Under the pieces are notes generated by a model. It was not told the DNA's origin. It saw only the letters and a list, made by a program, of their open reading frames with translations, and did not search any database. The position numbers were made by a program, and so were the translations under genes. From Paludibacter sp. (GTDB lineage: Bacteria; Bacteroidota; Bacteroidia; Bacteroidales; Paludibacteraceae), in assembly GCA_018054805.1 (NCBI GenBank), contig JAGPIU010000020.1:1-9657 (forward strand): a stretch of DNA of 9,657 bases, given 5' to 3'. Positions 1 to 6,822 of this stretch are shown here, piece after piece (positions within the stretch are counted from its first letter, which is position 1; every line of letters begins with the position of its first letter).

Positions 1-11
1 TAATTGCGGGA

Positions 12-42
12 CAAAGGTAAGTAAACTATCTATAAAAACGAA
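12..42 (-). promoter_or_regulatory. Candidate Bacteroidota-type promoter reading leftward out of the window
   Basis: Read on the minus strand, positions 19-12 give TACCTTTG, a perfect match to the Bacteroidota -7 consensus TAnnTTTG. Nineteen bases upstream, positions 42-39 give TTCG, three of four matches to the -33 TTTG. Transcription would start near position 5 and serve a minus-strand gene beyond the left edge. The -33 part overlaps the terminator arm of the preceding gene. The target gene is not visible, so this rests on the motif alone. Confidence 0.45.
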
Positions 43-70
43 ACGGAATGAAAATGTTCATCCCGTTTCG
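34..70 (-). terminator. Rho-independent terminator of the PpiD-like gene
   Basis: Positions 39-51 and 58-70 form a 13-base-pair stem around a six-base loop, and on the minus strand the stem is followed directly by five T (38-34). The one imperfect pair (A47 opposite C62 in plus-strand RNA) becomes a tolerated G-U wobble in minus-strand RNA. Both this and the T run therefore fit termination of minus-strand transcription. The stem lies about 27 bases past the stop codon at 97-99. The plus-strand side lacks a comparable T run. Confidence 0.82.
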
Positions 71-96
71 AAATATTATTTATGTAAGTAATAATC

Positions 97-2211
97 TTAG
101 AAGAAATTCAGACGATTATCTTCAATTTCAGCATTGTCGCGAATATCCTGAAGAATCATGTAAGGCAGCGAATATGCAAAATTCATATTCAGTTGCATTA
201 CCTGTGCTTTTGCATTGAAAGGATTCTGATTCACCTGTGGATTTACAGGAAGAAGTACATAAACCCCTGCATTTCCTTTTAACGGAGCCGACAATTTGTT
301 GGCAGGTAAAACAGATACTTTTCCAATAAGTGCAGGTTCGAAGCCAGCCACACCAAACTGATTGTTTGCAAAATTCACGGCGTTAGCTACTTTCACGTCG
401 GTTGATAATGCCTGAGCAAGCGCTTCGAGTGAAGGTGTTTTCTTTAGCTGTTCAGTCAGATTTTTAATCATGATATCAGCTTTTTTCTCACGAATGAGTT
501 CAGCTTTGATCTGATCAGAAACTTTTTCGAGTGAACGGTATCCTTTGGCATTTACTTCGGTAGTAGTGGCAACCACAAACTGATTGTTGCAATCGAATAC
601 ATCCGACACATCACCTTTGTCGCTTTCGAAAGCCCAGCGAATCACCTGACGTGACTGAGGAATATCGGCAATACGTTCAGTTGATTCGAATAATTCAGAA
701 GCTGTACGTACAGACACTCCTTTTTCCTGAGCTTTTGAAGCAAACTCGGTACTTTTCAGTTCGGCTGCAAATTGTTTTGCTTCGTTGTAGATACGACCAT
801 ACGAACGGCTGCTTGGAATCACTTTACGTTCGAGAATTGCCAGTTTTACTTTAGCACGTGCGGGTGTTTTTTCCATTACCTGCATAATTTGAACGCCCTG
901 TGCATTTTTAACGGTAAATACCTGATTAGGAACTGCTGCAAAAGCTTTGTCGGTAATTTCCTTGTCCATTCCCTGCATACCTTCCATAATCCAGCCAATT
1001 TCGCCGCCATTGGCAGCAGTCTGTGGCACAGCTGAGTATTTTTTAGCCAGATCGGCAAACACAGCACCACCATTGATTGCACCTATAATACTGTCGGCTT
1101 TAGCTTCGTCGGCAGTTGTGAGATAAATATGACGCAGTTTTACAGAGTCAGATTTCATAATTCCTGATTCCATGATACGAGCCATAGTGTGTGTATTGTT
1201 TTCGAACAATGGTCCGAACACATCACCAGTTTTACCTGTAAATGCAAAATCGCGAAGATTAAGCGGAAGGCTGTTGTATGAATAGTTGCGACCATCGTAC
1301 ATTACATCCGAGTTTGAGTTCACCAAACCAACCACATCTTCGGTAGTTTTAAACTCTTCGCTGATTTTGTTCATCCATTCCTGAGCTTCAACTGAGTCTT
1401 CCTTGAGTGGACGAATTTCGAAAGCCACATAATTTAAAGTACGGTTGGCTTCCTGTTTGTACAATTCCTTATTCTTATTGTAACGATCTTTGATTTCATT
1501 TTTCGAAACAGAAACAGTAGAATCCGAAATGGCAAAATATGGCTGAACCACATAATTTACATCAGTAGTCACTTTCGAGGCTTCGTAGCTTGTTTTGGCT
1601 TCGAGGCTGTTGGCAGTTACTGCTTTTCCGATTAGCGCATTGTATTTATCCTGTAAAACGGCCATTTTTACATTGCGCTCCCAAAACAACCAGTAGCTTT
1701 TGGCCTGAGCAATCTGCTGACGCATTTCTTCGTTTTCAGGAGTTACATCGAGGCTATTCAGAAATTGCACCAGCATAGGACGACTGAACTGACCGTTTTC
1801 GCCCGCAAATGTACGACGCTGCATAATAAGCGGGTGTGTTTTGTTACCAATCACGTACTCTGACAATTCTTCTTTGCTCACTGCCAAACCAAGTTTTTCG
1901 GCTTCAGCAAACAAAAGTTTCTCAGTCACTAAATTTTCCCAAACCGAGGCACGCAATTGCGCCATCACATCTTCGCTTAAATCGGTTTGTCCGGTTTCGA
2001 TTTTATAAACTTCAACCATCTGGTCGATAGCGGCCTGATAATCGTTTATGTTTACATCTTCACCTACAATTTCGGCCACCGTTTCGCGCGATTTATTGAA
2101 ATAAGTAGAGCCCTGAGTTAAGAAGTCGCCAATAATAAAGGCGAATAATGCAAATCCCACCACCACTAAGAGCAGGACACCTTTGCTTCTGATTTTTCCT
2201 AAAATTGCCAT
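97..2211 (-). CDS. ppiD: PpiD/SurA-type periplasmic peptidyl-prolyl isomerase, membrane anchored
   Basis: A 704-residue protein with a short positively charged N-terminus and one hydrophobic segment (about residues 11-29) that would anchor it in the inner membrane facing the periplasm. Residues about 43-190 resemble the SurA/PpiD N-terminal chaperone region. Residues about 356-447 resemble a parvulin (rotamase) domain, opening with VKLRHIYL, containing the GGEIGW stretch, and closing around QGVQIMQVMEKT. A second, weaker parvulin-like segment may lie in the C-terminal third. The family helps secreted and outer-membrane proteins fold by catalysing proline cis-trans isomerisation. The length suits the Bacteroidota version, which to my knowledge is longer than the E. 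coli protein. The start is the ATG at 2211-2209, preceded by A-rich sequence. The gene lies downstream of recJ on the same strand with a 223-base gap, so it is probably transcribed separately. The symbol is by family resemblance; the anchored architecture favours PpiD over SurA. Confidence 0.9.
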   Translation of the reverse strand: MAILGKIRSKGVLLLVVVGFALFAFIIGDFLTQGSTYFNKSRETVAEIVGEDVNINDYQAAIDQMVEVYKIETGQTDLSEDVMAQLRASVWENLVTEKLLFAEAEKLGLAVSKEELSEYVIGNKTHPLIMQRRTFAGENGQFSRPMLVQFLNSLDVTPENEEMRQQIAQAKSYWLFWERNVKMAVLQDKYNALIGKAVTANSLEAKTSYEASKVTTDVNYVVQPYFAISDSTVSVSKNEIKDRYNKNKELYKQEANRTLNYVAFEIRPLKEDSVEAQEWMNKISEEFKTTEDVVGLVNSNSDVMYDGRNYSYNSLPLNLRDFAFTGKTGDVFGPLFENNTHTMARIMESGIMKSDSVKLRHIYLTTADEAKADSIIGAINGGAVFADLAKKYSAVPQTAANGGEIGWIMEGMQGMDKEITDKAFAAVPNQVFTVKNAQGVQIMQVMEKTPARAKVKLAILERKVIPSSRSYGRIYNEAKQFAAELKSTEFASKAQEKGVSVRTASELFESTERIADIPQSRQVIRWAFESDKGDVSDVFDCNNQFVVATTTEVNAKGYRSLEKVSDQIKAELIREKKADIMIKNLTEQLKKTPSLEALAQALSTDVKVANAVNFANNQFGVAGFEPALIGKVSVLPANKLSAPLKGNAGVYVLLPVNPQVNQNPFNAKAQVMQLNMNFAYSLPYMILQDIRDNAEIEDNRLNFF

Positions 2212-2395
2212 TTTTTTTAAATGAAAGTTTTATTTTTTAGATTATATTTCTGTTTTTGATTTGAGGGCACGAATATACAAAAAAATACGCACATGAAGGC
2301 AGCATTTCTTTATTTTCTTAATCGCTTAAAAACAAGTAATTAAATTACAGGAATTTACAATTCCCCGTATTTGAGACTCAAGCCCGTATCTGCTC

Positions 2396-2444
2396 TCAAA
2401 ACCGGCACTGACGACACATTGACATTACTCATTGTCAGCCGGTT
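2396..2444 (-). terminator. Possible weak terminator overlapping the recJ stop codon
   Basis: On the minus strand, positions 2444-2434 (AACCGGCTGAC) pair with 2412-2400 (GTCAGTGCCGGTT) with a two-base bulge, giving 6+5 base pairs and a 21-base loop. The structure contains the recJ TGA (2437-2435) and ends in CCGGTTTTGAG, so only four T follow the GC-rich base. A competing small hairpin, TGACA with TGTCA (2420-2424 and 2433-2437), uses the same bases. The bulge, long loop and short T run make it a weak candidate. Confidence 0.35.
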
Positions 2445-4174
2445 GGTAATTTCTCGTCATCTATCTTTATATCTCTGATCATCAACTGAATGGTTACATT
2501 TCCATTGAAATAATTTTCATCAATAGTGTAACATATATCCAGAGGGTTCAGTGCTTTGAGATGGTCGTTGTATTCGAACATGCGAAAAGCAATACCATTC
2601 ATTACATTTTCGCAGCTCGAATCGATCAGTTCAAGCTTCAAATGCTCCTGCTCCTTGCCCACCAAACGACTTGTGCCGTAATCGAATACCTTTTTAGATG
2701 CAAATACCGGTTTCATATTGCCCGGACCAAAAGGACCGAACTGCTTCAGCACGCGGAAAAACTTGGGAGTAATATCTTTAAACTGAAGCACAGCATCGAT
2801 ATCAATCTGCGGATATGTTTGTTCTTCCAGAATATTTTCAGAAACAAACTTCTCGAAACGCTCAGTAAATTGCGGAATGTTTTCTTCCTTCATCGACAGT
2901 CCGGCTGCATACATATGCCCGCCAAAATTCTCGAGCAAATCGCGACACGAATCAATAGCCTTATAAATGTCGAAGCCGGGCACCGATCGCGCCGATCCCG
3001 AAGCCAGCCCATTCGAGTTTGTCAGCACAATCGATGGCTTATAATACTCTTCAGAAAGCCGCGAAGCCACAATTCCGATCACACCTTTGTGCCAGTCGGG
3101 TTTATGAACCACTATCGAACGTCGGGAGGCATAGCGCACATCGGAAGCAATCAGCTGAATAGCCTCATCAGTGATATTTTTATCAAGATCCTTGCGGTCG
3201 TTGTTATATTCGTTGATTGTTCCGCTTTTCTGTCGCGCAAAAGCAGGATTACTCGACACCAGCAGCTCCACAGCTTCCGAAGCCAGTTTCATACGCCCTG
3301 AGGCATTGATGCGTGGTCCGATTTTAAACACAATATCGCTTATGGTAATCTCTTTGTCGCCAAGTCCGCAAATATCAAGGATACTTTTTAGTCCCACGCT
3401 CGGGTGACTGTTGATTTGTTTTAGTCCGTAAAAAGCAAGGATACGATTTTCACCCGTAATAGGCACAATATCAGAAGCAATGCTCAACGCCATCAAATCG
3501 AGCAGCGGCGTGAGCTGACTGAGATCGATATTGTTGATTTGTGAAAAAGCCTGCATAAACTTAAACCCTACGCCACAACCCGAAAGATGTTTATACGGAT
3601 AATTGCAATCGTCGCGTTTGGGGTCGAGCACGGCCACTGCGGGCGGCAGCACTTCGTCGGGTGTATGGTGATCGCAAATCACAAAATCCACTCCGAGCGA
3701 GGTGGCATATTTCACTTTTTCAACTGCTTTGATACCGCAGTCGAGCGCAATCACAAGTTTAAAATCGTTGGCAGCAGCATAGTCGATTCCCTGAATTGAA
3801 ATGCCGTAACCTTCGTTGTAACGGTCGGGAATGTAAAAGCCCACATTGCTGTAAAACTGTTTGAGAAATTTGTACACCAGCGATACTGAAGTAGTTCCAT
3901 CCACATCGTAATCGCCATAAATCAATATTTTCTCATTGCGGCGCATGGCAGCCGAGAGTCGCTCTACAGCCTTATCCATGTCGGCCATCAGAAAGGGATC
4001 GTGCAAATCAGACAAGTCGGGACGAAAAAATTTTCGTGCATCCTCGTAAGTAAAAATATCGCGTTGTACGAGCAATTGTGCCAATACAGGGCTGATACTT
4101 AATTCTTCGGCTAACTTGTTTTGTATTTCAATCTCATTTTCTGAAAGTTGTCGGTAAACCCATCTATTTATCAT
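2435..4174 (-). CDS. recJ: Single-stranded-DNA-specific 5'-3' exonuclease RecJ
   Basis: A 579-residue protein, close to the family's usual length. RecJ degrades single-stranded DNA 5' to 3' in the cytoplasm during recombinational repair and mismatch repair. The DHH-family motifs appear in order: DYDVDG (88-93), IALDCG (142-147), CDHH (167-170), SGCGVGFK (198-205) and GPRINASGR (286-294). The DHHA1 part follows, with GVIGIVASRL (364-373), SGSARS (392-397) and GGHMYAAGL (418-426). The C-terminal OB-fold region carries FGPGNMKPVF (482-491). The metal-binding aspartates and histidines are all present, so the enzyme should be active. The start is the ATG at 4174-4172, preceded on the minus strand by GGAAAAAAAAG about eight bases upstream, a plausible ribosome-binding site. 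It is divergent from the YrdC-like gene across a 486-base gap. No frameshift or truncation is seen. Confidence 0.97.
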   Translation of the reverse strand: MINRWVYRQLSENEIEIQNKLAEELSISPVLAQLLVQRDIFTYEDARKFFRPDLSDLHDPFLMADMDKAVERLSAAMRRNEKILIYGDYDVDGTTSVSLVYKFLKQFYSNVGFYIPDRYNEGYGISIQGIDYAAANDFKLVIALDCGIKAVEKVKYATSLGVDFVICDHHTPDEVLPPAVAVLDPKRDDCNYPYKHLSGCGVGFKFMQAFSQINNIDLSQLTPLLDLMALSIASDIVPITGENRILAFYGLKQINSHPSVGLKSILDICGLGDKEITISDIVFKIGPRINASGRMKLASEAVELLVSSNPAFARQKSGTINEYNNDRKDLDKNITDEAIQLIASDVRYASRRSIVVHKPDWHKGVIGIVASRLSEEYYKPSIVLTNSNGLASGSARSVPGFDIYKAIDSCRDLLENFGGHMYAAGLSMKEENIPQFTERFEKFVSENILEEQTYPQIDIDAVLQFKDITPKFFRVLKQFGPFGPGNMKPVFASKKVFDYGTSRLVGKEQEHLKLELIDSSCENVMNGIAFRMFEYNDHLKALNPLDICYTIDENYFNGNVTIQLMIRDIKIDDEKLPTG

Positions 4175-4256
4175 TATGTATTCTTTTTTTTCCGGCCATA
4201 AAAAACAAAAAAGCTGTCATCTCCTCATTTAAACACACACGGGCTTTCTGTTTTTT

Positions 4257-4286
4257 CAAAATAACTCATCCACACATTTCATCAAA
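4257..4286 (-). promoter_or_regulatory. Candidate recJ promoter
   Basis: On the minus strand TTTG (4286-4283), 18 bases, then TTATTTTG (4264-4257). The second element matches five of the six fixed positions of TAnnTTTG (T instead of A at the second base), and the spacing is one short of the usual 19. Transcription would start near 4250, giving a leader of roughly 75 bases before the recJ ATG. No better match was found upstream of recJ. Motif evidence only. Confidence 0.33.
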
Positions 4287-4519
4287 CACTTATTGTACAA
4301 AACCGTTTTCACACATCATCCTTCACCAAATTCATTACGGACTGTACTCAACTCGCCTCAAAGGCTTTTTAAATCTGTTTTTTTCGAACACGTAAAAGTA
4401 AAAAAACTTTTTAATTCAGACAAATACTTTTCGGATACTGCTACCCGGTTTAGTACCCAAAAAAGGGATATTTCTCAGCAACACACAATCAAACAGGGGC
4501 TGCAACTATTTGTAATATT

Positions 4520-4550
4520 TTTGAAATACCGGCTTTACTGACTATCTTTG
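4520..4550 (+). promoter_or_regulatory. Bacteroidota-type promoter for the YrdC-like gene and sugar transferase
   Basis: TTTG at 4520-4523, exactly 19 bases, then TATCTTTG at 4543-4550, matching the Bacteroidota primary sigma consensus (TTTG, about 19, TAnnTTTG) at every fixed position. Transcription should begin near 4557, leaving an unusually A-rich leader of about 104 bases before the ATG at 4661. The -33 TTTG is also the end of TATTTTTG (4516-4523), a second perfect -7-like element, but that one has no -33 partner at the right distance. Confidence 0.72.
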
Positions 4551-4596
4551 CATATCCTGAAAAACAAAGAAGGAAATTAAAAACAAAAAAAACGAC

Positions 4597-4628
4597 CGGC
4601 CCTGCAAAATAAATAAACTGCAGCGCCG
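4597..4628 (+). promoter_or_regulatory. GC-rich hairpin in the 5' leader of the YrdC-like gene
   Basis: CGGCCCTGCA (4597-4606) pairs with TGCAGCGCCG (4619-4628) in nine of ten positions, the exception being a C-C mismatch (4601 and 4624). The loop is 12 A-rich bases. It sits between the predicted transcription start (about 4557) and the ATG (4661), inside otherwise A-rich sequence. No T run follows, so it is not an intrinsic terminator. A role in mRNA stability or translational control is inference; no known riboswitch was recognised. Confidence 0.45.
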
Positions 4629-4660
4629 TTATAAATAAGTCATATCACATCCTGCTGAAA

Positions 4661-5173
4661 ATGAAATCCGAAGAAACCAGATATCAAAAAGAAGATATGG
4701 CAGAAGCCATTGTAAGGCTACGCGAAGGAAAAATCGTCAGTTTCAGCGACGAATGCGGTAAATGGCTGGCCTGCGATGCCTGCAACGAAGAAGCCGTTGC
4801 GCAACTATCGGCAGGTGCTAATGCGCATGTACTGATCGACCATCCCGGAAAGCTCGGCACCTACGTGAACGAATTGCCCGACACAGCCTGGGACTTAATG
4901 GAAATGAGCGAAAAACCTCTGATTATTTATCTGTCCGACATACGAAATCTGGCGAATGCAATAAGTGGAAAACAAACGGAAACCGGTTTCAGAATGGCAA
5001 CCGACAAGTTTGCCATTGACCTTTGCACCCGCATTCGCAAGCCACTGTTTTTATGTGCTTTTTCCGACATAAGCGGCGAAGTGTATCACACAGAATACAG
5101 TTGCAAAACCAAAGCGAAATTAAGCAAAATACGCATCGACAGCCGAAATCGTTTCAGTATTATCGACAAATAA
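4661..5173 (+). CDS. Degenerate YrdC/Sua5/TsaC-family paralogue, probably catalytically inactive
   Basis: A 170-residue protein with no signal peptide or membrane segment, presumably cytoplasmic. The order and spacing of conserved segments match the YrdC (threonylcarbamoyl-AMP synthase) fold as I know it in Bacteroidota: an EAIVRLREGKIVSF strand (15-28), CDACNEEAVAQL (38-49), YVNELPDTAWDLMEMSEKPL (68-87) and RIRKPLF followed by a DISG turn (124-139). The functional motifs are replaced. The usual YPTDTxxG-like stretch reads FSDECGKW (28-35), the Lys/Arg-rich nucleotide-binding motif expected after the first helix reads LSAGANAH (49-56), and STSAN reads CAFSD (132-136). True TsaC/Sua5 makes threonylcarbamoyl-adenylate for tRNA t6A37; this copy probably cannot, and may bind a ligand or partner instead. 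The reading frame is intact with a good promoter, which argues against a decaying pseudogene. The sugar-transferase gene begins six bases after its stop, so the two are almost certainly co-transcribed. Family assignment is from recalled sequence patterns, not a search. Confidence 0.72.
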   Translation: MKSEETRYQKEDMAEAIVRLREGKIVSFSDECGKWLACDACNEEAVAQLSAGANAHVLIDHPGKLGTYVNELPDTAWDLMEMSEKPLIIYLSDIRNLANAISGKQTETGFRMATDKFAIDLCTRIRKPLFLCAFSDISGEVYHTEYSCKTKAKLSKIRIDSRNRFSIIDK

Positions 5174-5179
5174 GGATCA

Positions 5180-6580
5180 ATGAACAAAAGGAAATTACTA
5201 TTCAAATATCTTACATACGACATGCTCACTGCCATGGTTGTATGGGTATTGTTTATGTTTTTCCGAAAAACGGTAAACGATGCGCAGGTATTTGACAATG
5301 TAAATATCTTCGTCCCCAATTTCAATTACTTCAGCAGTTTGGTCATTTATCCGTTCACCTGCCTTTTCGTTCATTATCTTTCAGGCTTTTACCTTCAACC
5401 TGAAAAAAAGACGCAGGGCAAAATCATCTTCAGCACACTTATTACATCGGCCATCATTTCCATTTCTATCTTCTTCGCATTGATGCTCGACGACATCGTG
5501 ATTTCTTACCAGTATTATTATTATTCGCTGTTAGTGCTTTTCGGACTGCAATTTCTGATTACCTATGCAGCACGCAGCATTGTATGGATAGAAACCAGAA
5601 ACAACTATCGCACAAAGCGCTGGAAAATAAATACCATTATTATTGGCACGGGACAAAAAGCGGCAAAAATGGCTGAGGAAATTGAGAAAAACTCAAAGAA
5701 AAACCATGTGATTGGCTTTGTAGCTGTGGACAATACTCTGTCAGTCGACAAAGATAAAATACTGGGACACCTGCCGCAACTTGAAAATATTATTCAGGCA
5801 AACGAAATTGAAGAGGCAATTATCTCGCTCGACAACGCCGACGAACAAAAGCTATTCAACTACATCAACGCTTTGTACCGCTACAATATCGACATCCGAT
5901 TTACTCCACGTGTGTACGAAATACTTACCGGCAGTGCACGCATAGGCGCAATGGGCATTAATCCGCTTGTAAACATTACGCAAATCAATATGGCCGATTG
6001 GGAAATCAGCGTAAAACGTTTTTTGGATATTGTGGTTTCGGCCATTGCGCTGATACTATTAATTCCTACTTTTATATATTTTGCCATAGCCATAAAACGC
6101 GACTCAAAAGGCCCTGTTTTCTACAAGCAGGAACGCATTGGCCGGCATGGCAAACCATTCAATATTATCAAGTTTCGCACAATGCATCAGGGCGCCGAAA
6201 ACGGAACTCCAAAACTCAGCAGCGCCGACGACGGACGTATCACAAAAATTGGCCGCACACTGCGCAAATACCGTATTGATGAGCTACCACAATTCTGGAA
6301 CATTCTCGTAGGTGAAATGAGCCTTGTAGGCCCACGCCCCGAACGTAAATATTATATCAATCAGATTATTGAGGAAGCACCTTATTATTGTCTGCTTTAC
6401 AAAATCCGTCCCGGACTCACCTCCTGGGGACCTATTAAAATCGGATATTCCGACACCATCGAAAAAATGATTGAACGACTCAACTACGACATTATTTATA
6501 TGGAAAACATGTCGCTACTGAACGACATCAAAATACTGGTGCTCACACTCGAAATTATATTTAAAGGAAAAGGAGTTTAA
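5180..6580 (+). CDS. Polyprenyl-phosphate sugar-1-phosphate transferase (exopolysaccharide or O-antigen initiation, WbaP/WcaJ type)
   Basis: A 466-residue inner-membrane protein of the polyisoprenyl-phosphate hexose-1-phosphate transferase family. These enzymes move a sugar phosphate from a UDP-sugar to undecaprenyl phosphate, the first step of building capsule, exopolysaccharide or O-antigen. Four hydrophobic segments lie at about 12-30, 50-72, 81-103 and 112-135. A Rossmann-like CoA-binding-type region follows, with IIIGTG at 153-158. A fifth hydrophobic segment (about 283-306) leads into the catalytic domain. Catalytic hallmarks are KRFLDI (279-284), YKQERIGRHGKPFNIIKFRT (315-334), GRTLRKYRIDELPQFWN (358-374), MSLVGPRPE (380-388) and RPGLTSWG (410-417). 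The ATG follows the preceding stop by six bases, and AAGGA overlapping that stop can act as its ribosome-binding site, suggesting translational coupling. No other glycosyltransferase, flippase or polymerase gene is visible, so it sits apart from any glycan cluster within this window. The sugar cannot be told from sequence. Confidence 0.95.
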   Translation: MNKRKLLFKYLTYDMLTAMVVWVLFMFFRKTVNDAQVFDNVNIFVPNFNYFSSLVIYPFTCLFVHYLSGFYLQPEKKTQGKIIFSTLITSAIISISIFFALMLDDIVISYQYYYYSLLVLFGLQFLITYAARSIVWIETRNNYRTKRWKINTIIIGTGQKAAKMAEEIEKNSKKNHVIGFVAVDNTLSVDKDKILGHLPQLENIIQANEIEEAIISLDNADEQKLFNYINALYRYNIDIRFTPRVYEILTGSARIGAMGINPLVNITQINMADWEISVKRFLDIVVSAIALILLIPTFIYFAIAIKRDSKGPVFYKQERIGRHGKPFNIIKFRTMHQGAENGTPKLSSADDGRITKIGRTLRKYRIDELPQFWNILVGEMSLVGPRPERKYYINQIIEEAPYYCLLYKIRPGLTSWGPIKIGYSDTIEKMIERLNYDIIYMENMSLLNDIKILVLTLEIIFKGKGV

Positions 6581-6581
6581 A

Positions 6582-6642
6582 GAATTTGACAGTTGATAAT
6601 GAAGAATTGACAATTAATTTACCATTTTATCATTTACCATTT
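6582..6642 (+). repeat. Short direct repeats in the spacer before rimM
   Basis: GAATTTGACAGTT (6582-6594) is nearly repeated as GAATTGACAATT (6604-6615). ATTTACCATTT occurs at 6617-6627 and again at 6632-6642, a 15-base period. Further right (about 6680-6720) the spacer continues with variations on AATCAAC and TTAACTAATC. The whole 242-base spacer (6581-6822) is low in complexity; no promoter with both Bacteroidota elements was found in it, although rimM needs one. A small CGGTC/GACCG inverted repeat (6774-6786) lies just before the rimM leader. Confidence 0.5.
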
Positions 6643-6822
6643 ACTATTTAATAGTATCGGCTATGAAAATCATTTATCTGATCAACCAATTAACTAATCA
6701 ACTGATAAACGAATCAACCCAAAACCTTAAAAATCTGAAACATTCAAACTCTGAAACCCAATACGCGAACCAACGGTCATCGACCGAAGGGAGATAAACA
6801 CAAAACACAGAATAAATAATAA

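Larger units (their letters stand above)
4175..4660. other. Divergent intergenic region between recJ and the YrdC-like gene
   Basis: This 486-base AT-rich stretch holds the candidate recJ promoter, the stronger plus-strand promoter at 4520-4550 and a leader hairpin at 4597-4628. Between about 4290 and 4510 I see no convincing gene or RNA. The only other item is a four-base-pair GCCT/AGGC hairpin followed by five T (4355-4370), which is too small to call. An 82-codon plus-strand open frame (4293-4541) runs through the middle but ends on top of the promoter and resembles nothing I know. Confidence 0.7.

Noticed and set aside
2270..2300. Possible promoter of the PpiD-like gene (TATATTCG on the minus strand at 2277-2270)
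   Set aside because: The -7-like element has one mismatch and no TTTG-like -33 lies about 19 bases upstream. A nearby TATTTTTTTG has two extra T. Too weak to list.
2350..2364. GGAATT-TAC-AATTCC inverted repeat downstream of recJ
   Set aside because: The stem is only six AT-biased pairs and is not followed by a T run on the minus strand, so it does not qualify as a terminator; chance is likely in AT-rich sequence.
2561..3301. 246-codon plus-strand open frame opposite recJ
   Set aside because: It is entirely antisense to a gene with every expected RecJ motif; its translation has no family pattern and is rich in His, Arg and Ser as expected of a complement of real coding sequence.
4293..4541. 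82-codon plus-strand open frame in the recJ/YrdC-like spacer
   Set aside because: No recognisable domain, no promoter placed upstream, and its end lies within the strong promoter of the next gene. Its translation reads like AT-rich non-coding sequence. Conservation in a relative would be needed to revive it.
4661..5173. Calling this gene a functional tsaC
   Set aside because: The overall fold pattern fits, but the threonine/ATP-binding motifs are not recognisable, so assigning the t6A synthesis activity or the gene symbol would overstate the evidence.
6663..6797. 44-residue plus-strand open frame just before rimM
   Set aside because: The product is mostly Asn, Gln, Ser, Thr, Leu and Lys derived from the repetitive spacer (NQLTNQLINEST pattern), with no ribosome-binding site. 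Best read as chance.
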